From Corynebacterium pseudokroppenstedtii (GTDB taxonomy: Bacteria; Actinomycetota; Actinomycetes; Mycobacteriales; Mycobacteriaceae): DNA of 64,000 nt. The stretch is taken from assembly GCF_019754945.1 (NCBI RefSeq), contig NZ_JAEUWU010000005.1:186001-250000 (forward strand), read 5' to 3'. The notes below the pieces were generated by a model. That model was not told the DNA's origin. It saw nothing but the letters and a program-made list of their open reading frames with translations, and did not search any database. Shown in pieces: positions 60,439-64,000 of this stretch (its first letter is position 1; each line of letters starts with the position of its first letter). The translations under genes and the position numbers were made by a program.

Positions 60439-61026
60439 GTGGCTAATCAAGCCGATTTTGAAGAGCAAGCAATGCCGCTGTTGGACCAGCTCTATGCGGG
60501 TGCGCTGCGGATGACACGGAATCCACCGGACGCGGAAGACCTTGTTCAAGAAACGTATATGAAGGCGTATCGCAATTTCGGGTCTTTTAAAGAAGGCACG
60601 AATTTGAAGGCCTGGATGTATCGCATTATGACAAATGCGTACATCAATGATTACCGCAAGGCCCAGCGCCGGCCGACGGAATCGCCGACTGATGAGATCA
60701 CCGATTGGCAATTGGCTGCCAACGCGGAGCATGACTCGACGGGGCTGGAGTCGACCGAGGTTGAAGCTCTAAAGAACATTCCCGACGATCGTATCCGCGA
60801 TGCTCTCATGGATCTTCCCGAGGACAATCGGATGGTTGTTTACTACGCCGACGTCGAGGGGATGCCGTATAAGGAGATCGCTCATGTGATGGGTACTCCG
60901 GTGGGAACGGTGATGAGTCGCCTTCACCGCGGAAGAAAAAAGCTGCGGGAAGCGTTAAAGGAAGTGGCCTCGGAACGTGGCATAGGCGGCGTCCAAACTG
61001 CTGGATCTGCTGAAACACATAAATAA
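60439..61026 (+). CDS. sigH: ECF sigma factor SigH
   Basis: A 195-residue sigma-70 (ECF) factor: region 2 '[54 protein letters not shown]' in pieces, region 4 '[49 protein letters not shown]' in pieces. Corynebacterial and mycobacterial SigH answers oxidative and heat (disulfide) stress. GTG 60439 with GAGGAGG is the best start; a GTG at 60415 is upstream of it. rshA follows 57 bases later. I found no canonical SigH promoter (GGAATA-N16-20-GTT) upstream. Confidence 0.96.
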   Translation: MANQADFEEQAMPLLDQLYAGALRMTRNPPDAEDLVQETYMKAYRNFGSFKEGTNLKAWMYRIMTNAYINDYRKAQRRPTESPTDEITDWQLAANAEHDSTGLESTEVEALKNIPDDRIRDALMDLPEDNRMVVYYADVEGMPYKEIAHVMGTPVGTVMSRLHRGRKKLREALKEVASERGIGGVQTAGSAETHK

Positions 61027-61082
61027 ATCCGAAAAGTACCGTTAGAAATAAGTACCGTCACATGTATGAAAGGAACGACCCC

Positions 61083-61403
61083 ATGACTCATCACTGCGGG
61101 AATGAACCCAAGGATGAGGAGCCTGGCGCGTCAGACTCCTCAGCATCTGCCGGTGGGTATGCGCTCGATAGTTGTTGTCACGACATTATCGACGAGCTGA
61201 ATGATCTTCTGGATGAACCGTGTAATCCGGAGCGCCGTCAGGCGTTAATGGAGAGGGTGAATAGCTGCCCGGAGTATTTTGAGGCCTACGGGATTGAACA
61301 AACCGTGCGTAGTCTCCTCCGTCGTAGCTGCTCAGAGCCGGCGTCGCGCGAGTTGCGTGCCCGTATTCACGTAGCGATCACGGAGCAAATCCGCTACGAG
61401 TGA
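61083..61403 (+). CDS. rshA: Anti-sigma factor RshA with degenerate zinc motif
   Basis: A 106-residue protein that follows sigH and matches RshA-type anti-sigma factors (ZAS family): 'CCHDIIDELNDLLDEPCNPERRQALMERVNSCPEYFEAYGIEQTVRSLLRRSC' in pieces. In canonical ZAS proteins the motif is H-x3-C-x2-C; here the His is Arg58, the first Cys is Cys62 and the second is Tyr65. Cysteines at 5, 31, 32, 47, 62 and 83 remain, so redox control may differ. ATG 61083 with AAGGAA; an ATG at 61062 is also in frame. Confidence 0.85.
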   Translation: MTHHCGNEPKDEEPGASDSSASAGGYALDSCCHDIIDELNDLLDEPCNPERRQALMERVNSCPEYFEAYGIEQTVRSLLRRSCSEPASRELRARIHVAITEQIRYE

Positions 61404-61474
61404 GCGGGGTGTTGTCTCCGCGCCGTTGTTGTCGGTCTCCGTCACGGGGAGTGTCGACGATATTTATAGACGAG

Positions 61475-61508
61475 AAAAGGGCGAACCTCATGGTGGGTTC
61501 ACCCTTTT
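61475..61508. terminator. Bidirectional terminator between rshA and bL37
   Basis: Stem AAAAGGGCGAACC (61475-61487) against GGTTCACCCTTTT (61496-61508) with one C-A mismatch and an eight-base loop. A-run on one side and T-run on the other suit both rshA (plus) and bL37 (minus). Confidence 0.85.
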
Positions 61509-61572
61509 GTTATGAGTTGTGTCAGCTATTCGTCAGCTGCACTAGGTGTTTTAGGCCTTTAGGCCAGGCGTT

Positions 61573-61647
61573 TTATGCGCTGGGCCGCTTGCCGTGGTTA
61601 GCCTTCTTCTTGCGGCGGTCCTTGCGCTTGCGTCCACGTTTGCTCAT
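61573..61647 (-). CDS. 50S ribosomal protein bL37
   Basis: A 24-codon gene on the minus strand, ATG 61647 to TAA 61573, with AAAGGAGAG upstream. The product is strongly basic (17 of 24 residues are Lys/Arg/His/Gly or similar), with 'MSKRGRKRKDRR' and ending 'KKANHGKRPSA'. This closely matches the mycobacterial ribosomal protein bL37 (sequence pattern of 24 residues ending NHGKRPN, recalled from memory). It is too short for usual ORF calling. It lies between a terminator and whiB1. Confidence 0.9.
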   Translation of the reverse strand: MSKRGRKRKDRRKKKANHGKRPSA

Positions 61648-61680
61648 CGCGGCTCTCCTTTACTTGATTGGGGGGCAGTG

Positions 61681-61697
61681 GACGTGCAGTGCACGTC
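61681..61697. promoter_or_regulatory. Perfect palindrome upstream of bL37
   Basis: GACGTGCA-G-TGCACGTC, perfect eight-base arms, 34 bases upstream of the bL37 start codon and followed on the plus strand by TGTCTTTTTATA. It could be an operator in the bL37 promoter region. Alternatively a small hairpin. Confidence 0.45.
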
Positions 61698-61851
61698 GTG
61701 TCTTTTTATAGGGCCGGGCCACGCGCGGGCGGTCACGACGCCATAGGAAGGTGATTTTATCGAATGGTCATTGTGATAGCTAACGCGGTCTGATCCCGGG
61801 TTTCAGTTATGTACCGCGGATCGCCTGGTGAGTTCACGCGCGCTGAGCCGT

Positions 61852-61867
61852 CGTTAGTGAGCTAACG
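61852..61867 (-). terminator. Small hairpin after whiB1
   Basis: CGTTAG-TGAG-CTAACG, a six-base perfect stem starting five bases beyond the whiB1 stop on the minus strand. No T-run, so a weak or RNA-stabilising hairpin is possible. Confidence 0.4.
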
Positions 61868-61871
61868 AGCC

Positions 61872-62132
61872 TTAGACCGTAGCGCGACGACGGGAGTTGT
61901 TGCGGTTGCGGCGGCGCTTCAGAGTGCGTCGTTCGTCCTCGCTCATGCCGCCCCAGACGCCAGCGTCTTGGCCGGTCTCGATGGCCCAGGCGAGGCACTG
62001 CGAGGTCACTGGGCAGCGGTTGCAGACGACCTTTGCACGGGCAATCTGTGCCAGTGCGGGGCCGGAGTTTCCGACCGGGAAGAACAGCTCGGGGTCTTCG
62101 TCACGACAAACGGCTTTGTGGCGCCAATCCAT
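61872..62132 (-). CDS. whiB1: WhiB1 (WhcE-type) iron-sulfur protein
   Basis: An 86-residue WhiB1. Cluster Cys at residues 9, 37, 40 and 46, then 'GVWGGMSEDERRTLKRRRNR' with the turn at about 58-62 and a basic DNA-binding tail. In mycobacteria WhiB1 is essential, NO-sensitive and part of the sigma-A complex; the C. glutamicum counterpart in this locus is whcE. ATG 62132 follows AAGGAGAATTTC. Its neighbours sigH-rshA are the conserved set. Confidence 0.95.
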   Translation of the reverse strand: MDWRHKAVCRDEDPELFFPVGNSGPALAQIARAKVVCNRCPVTSQCLAWAIETGQDAGVWGGMSEDERRTLKRRRNRNNSRRRATV

Positions 62133-62717
62133 GAAATTCTCCTTGTTACGTGCGGTGGGGGTGGCGGGTGCTGTGTCCGGTTATCGCTAACTCGACCGAT
62201 GCTCCGGCCGGCAGGCACGCCAAAAGCAGCCATGGCCATGGCGTCGAAAGTGGATTAGGTGAGGACGACCGGGGGAAATCCGGAAACTAGTCCTCGAAAC
62301 AGCACCCTCGTCAGCAGAAACGTTTGTATCGCTGATGTGCGTACTTGGAAACTATGGCACGGCTTGGCCAGCATTTCTAGGGTTCGGGGGTAAAATGTGT
62401 TGAACGTCACAAGAACTGTTTTTGACAGTCAGCCGTCAACCTCTAGCATTATTTGGATTGTTTGCGATAGCTTCCTTAAGCCTAAAAAGCGATAGAGTGT
62501 CACCTTAAAAGCGCTGGATATTCAGGTGAATATCACGGAAATTCAAGGTAAACACAGGATAGCTATGGGGGTGGCAGGGCCTTATATGCCCATCTTTCTG
62601 CCTGATGTGGTTGCAGTACAGCAATCAGTCTGGTTGCGGTTTCATTGCCGACGACTATTGACGACGACGAACCCGCGCGTGGGGCGTCGTCGGTGCCGGG
62701 GTTGCTACAGTGAGCGT
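62133..62717. other. Divergent promoter region of whiB1 and a membrane protein gene
   Basis: About 585 bases without a gene. It holds a CRP/GlxR-like site at 62396-62411. An open frame continues upstream of 62718, but the start there is decided by GTG 62718. I could not find a convincing -35/-10 pair or SigH-type promoter on the whiB1 strand. Confidence 0.5.
62396..62411 (-). promoter_or_regulatory. CRP/GlxR-type site upstream of whiB1
   Basis: TGTGT-TGAACG-TCACA, one mismatch to TGTGA-N6-TCACA. It lies about 265 bases from the whiB1 start and 306 bases from the membrane protein start. M. tuberculosis whiB1 is known to be controlled by CRP/Rv3676, so the site is plausible for whiB1. Confidence 0.55.
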
Positions 62718-63266
62718 GTGTCTAATTCCCGTAAGAAGCGTTCGGCCAATCGTGGTGTGCAGCGGAAGTCTGACCAGCGGCCGTCGCCAGAGCAGCCCCG
62801 CGAGGATGTGCAGGCAGCGCGCGACCATCAGCAAGATGCCAGTGAGGCAGAATTGACGCTCCCGTCGACTGTGAAGTGGGCGGGTTACGTCGGCCTGATT
62901 GAAGGCGCTGTGGGGCTGATTGCTGCGATCGTAATGGTCATTCAGACGGCCCGGGGACACGGCGATGGCGACGCGAAAGTCGAGGGAGTGCTCGCCAGCT
63001 GGGGCAGTGGTTACGGAACGGCATTATGGTTCGTCATCATCTTCGGCGCTGTCGCTGCGGCCGGATGGGCCTTGACTCGCGGTAAACGGTGGGGACGCGC
63101 TCCGGTGGCAATGCTGAATATGCTTCTTCTGCCGGTGGCCTGGTACATGTTCTCCTCATCCCGGCCGGATCTGGGCATTCCAACGCTTCTTGTGTCCTTG
63201 GTTGGCCTCGGGCTGATTTTTAATCCCGCCGCGGTGTCCTGGGCTGCCTCACGGTACGGCCAATAG
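62718..63266 (+). CDS. Polytopic membrane protein, unknown
   Basis: About 182 residues from GTG 62718. The first about 50 residues are basic and polar (SNSRKKRSANRG, Gln-rich), then about four membrane segments: 'WAGYVGLIEGAVGLIAAIVMVI', 'GTALWFVIIFGAVAAAGWAL', 'APVAMLNMLLLPVAWYMF' and 'IPTLLVSLVGLGLIFNPAAVS' in that order. The pattern corresponds to conserved hypothetical membrane proteins after whiB1 in corynebacteria. No function can be assigned. An upstream frame to 62526 lacks a start with RBS. Confidence 0.7.
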   Translation: MSNSRKKRSANRGVQRKSDQRPSPEQPREDVQAARDHQQDASEAELTLPSTVKWAGYVGLIEGAVGLIAAIVMVIQTARGHGDGDAKVEGVLASWGSGYGTALWFVIIFGAVAAAGWALTRGKRWGRAPVAMLNMLLLPVAWYMFSSSRPDLGIPTLLVSLVGLGLIFNPAAVSWAASRYGQ

Positions 63267-63327
63267 ACCGCCACTAGCCGGCCACCAAGCAGCTAATAGC
63301 CCGCACTAGCCTGCATTAATCCGCGCC

Positions 63328-64000
63328 CTAGGAACGATATCCCACCAGGTTATTTCCCTGTCGCTCGACGATGGTTTTGCCCGCAACGCGCAAGCTCACA
63401 GCGTCGGCAATGGCTGTGGAATCATCCCCACCGGTAGACACAGCATCACCCCGGGAAGCCCTCTCGACGGGGATCGTTTTACCCGCCTCGCCCTTCTTAG
63501 TATCGACGACGCTAATGCCTCCCTTAACAGGCACCAAGAGGTGATTGTCGCCGACGACATCCCCAGTCCCCAGCGCATCGGCAACAACGAACTGGACGGA
63601 AAGGTCCTCGGGGTCGAAGGCGTAGAGCCGTTCCCCATCCCACCAGAACATGTTGTGTGGGCCATCGTTGATAGCAGGCTCGAAGGTGTTCTGAGGCTCA
63701 CCCTTCTCAGCCGCGTCCGCATTCGCACGGGTGTGGGCGTCGATAAGAGGGGACTGTTTCACTCGCTGCGATGACGTGACGTGCCCCTTCTTGTCCACGA
63801 CGTCAATGCGGGGTTCACTCGCAGCCACATACACGGCAACCTTGTTTTCGCTGATGGCAACGATTTGCGCGGTGTCGGCACCCAAGTTGTACGACTTAAT
63901 CATCTCTGGCTTGCGGGAATCGTCCGGCACAGCTTTCATGAGCCGAAGCATGGCATGGCCCTCGCTGTCTTTGTCGTCAGGACAGTTTTCGACGACGGCG
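63328..64000 (-). CDS. Rv3212-like protein, partial
   Basis: The frame is open from the stop at 63328 to the right edge, so the N-terminus lies outside the window. About 224 residues are visible. Before the internal Met at 63951 the frame continues (for example VVENCPDDKDSEGHA), consistent with the Rv3212 family of exported or membrane-anchored beta-propeller-like proteins. Repeated strands such as 'AVYVAASEPRIDVVDKKGHV', 'MFWWDGERLYAFDPEDLSVQFVVADA' and 'VPVKGGISVVDTKKGE' fit a propeller. Function unknown. Confidence 0.75.
   Translation of the reverse strand, partial: AVVENCPDDKDSEGHAMLRLMKAVPDDSRKPEMIKSYNLGADTAQIVAISENKVAVYVAASEPRIDVVDKKGHVTSSQRVKQSPLIDAHTRANADAAEKGEPQNTFEPAINDGPHNMFWWDGERLYAFDPEDLSVQFVVADALGTGDVVGDNHLLVPVKGGISVVDTKKGEAGKTIPVERASRGDAVSTGGDDSTAIADAVSLRVAGKTIVERQGNNLVGYRS

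Noticed and set aside
1..64000. CRISPR arrays, tRNA or rRNA genes, IS elements, prophage
   Set aside because: No regularly spaced repeats, cloverleaf-type sequences, transposase motifs or phage genes were seen on either strand by reading.

Overview
The window is a gene-dense chromosomal segment of a high-GC Gram-positive actinobacterium, almost certainly a Corynebacterium. This is shown by the mtrA-mtrB-lpqB cluster, WhiB1 and WhiB2, sigH-rshA, accBC/accD/accE, the rhamnose/mannose cell-wall precursor genes and an overall order that matches the conserved corynebacterial/mycobacterial block from accA3/accD5 to whiB1 (Rv3285-Rv3212 region of M. tuberculosis, recalled from memory). Only one accD is present next to birA; together with general character this is compatible with, but does not prove, a lipophilic, possibly mycolate-poor species such as the C. 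kroppenstedtii group. No tRNA, rRNA, IS element, prophage or CRISPR array was seen.

Layout. 1-4.9 kb (minus strand): a cut-off DUF1707 gene, an NCS2 purine permease, accBC and a rhodanese (sseA/thtR type). 5-14.7 kb: an apparent insertion relative to the conserved order, with a Cj0069-family ATP-grasp-like gene, a small membrane protein, a DUF3151 protein and a tightly coupled six-gene minus-strand operon: ECF T, double ECF ATPase, ECF S (Trep_Strep/MptD type), two half-transporter ABC exporter-type proteins and a TetR regulator, behind a near-consensus sigma-A promoter. 14.7-17.5 kb: maf, accE, accD (minus). 17.7-23.3 kb (plus): birA with a repeat-containing N-terminal extension, a PH-domain membrane protein, purK, purE, a YdcF-family protein and a DoxX protein. 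23.4-26.4 kb: a TIGR03089 protein and an LCP ligase. 26.6-36.5 kb: rmlD, wbbL, mannose-1-phosphate guanylyltransferase, whiB2 with a long leader, a metallopeptidase-like protein, DUF3499, phosphomannomutase, TobH-like protein and manA, i.e. the GDP-mannose and dTDP-rhamnose supply for the envelope. 38.3-40.3 kb: luxS-mtn followed by tmk, where related genomes carry sahH. 40.3-42.5 kb: a fused BioW-BioF enzyme for the first two steps of biotin synthesis. 42.6-52.3 kb: mtrA-mtrB-lpqB, comF, hpf, secA. 52.3-60.2 kb: Rv3235 family, HAD-like, DUF6912, two tandem divergent ClC-type channels, rsgA, aroA and a frameshifted ybaK. 60.4-64 kb: sigH with an unusual rshA, a 24-codon bL37 ribosomal protein gene, whiB1, a membrane protein and a cut-off Rv3212-like gene.

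Functional links. AccBC, AccD and AccE form acyl-CoA carboxylase, BirA biotinylates AccBC, and the BioWF fusion could supply part of the biotin, so the biotin theme recurs across the window. The strongest candidates for something little described are the BioW-BioF fusion, the ECF/ABC-exporter hybrid operon, the repeat-bearing BirA, the degenerate RshA zinc motif and the regulatory leader of whiB2.
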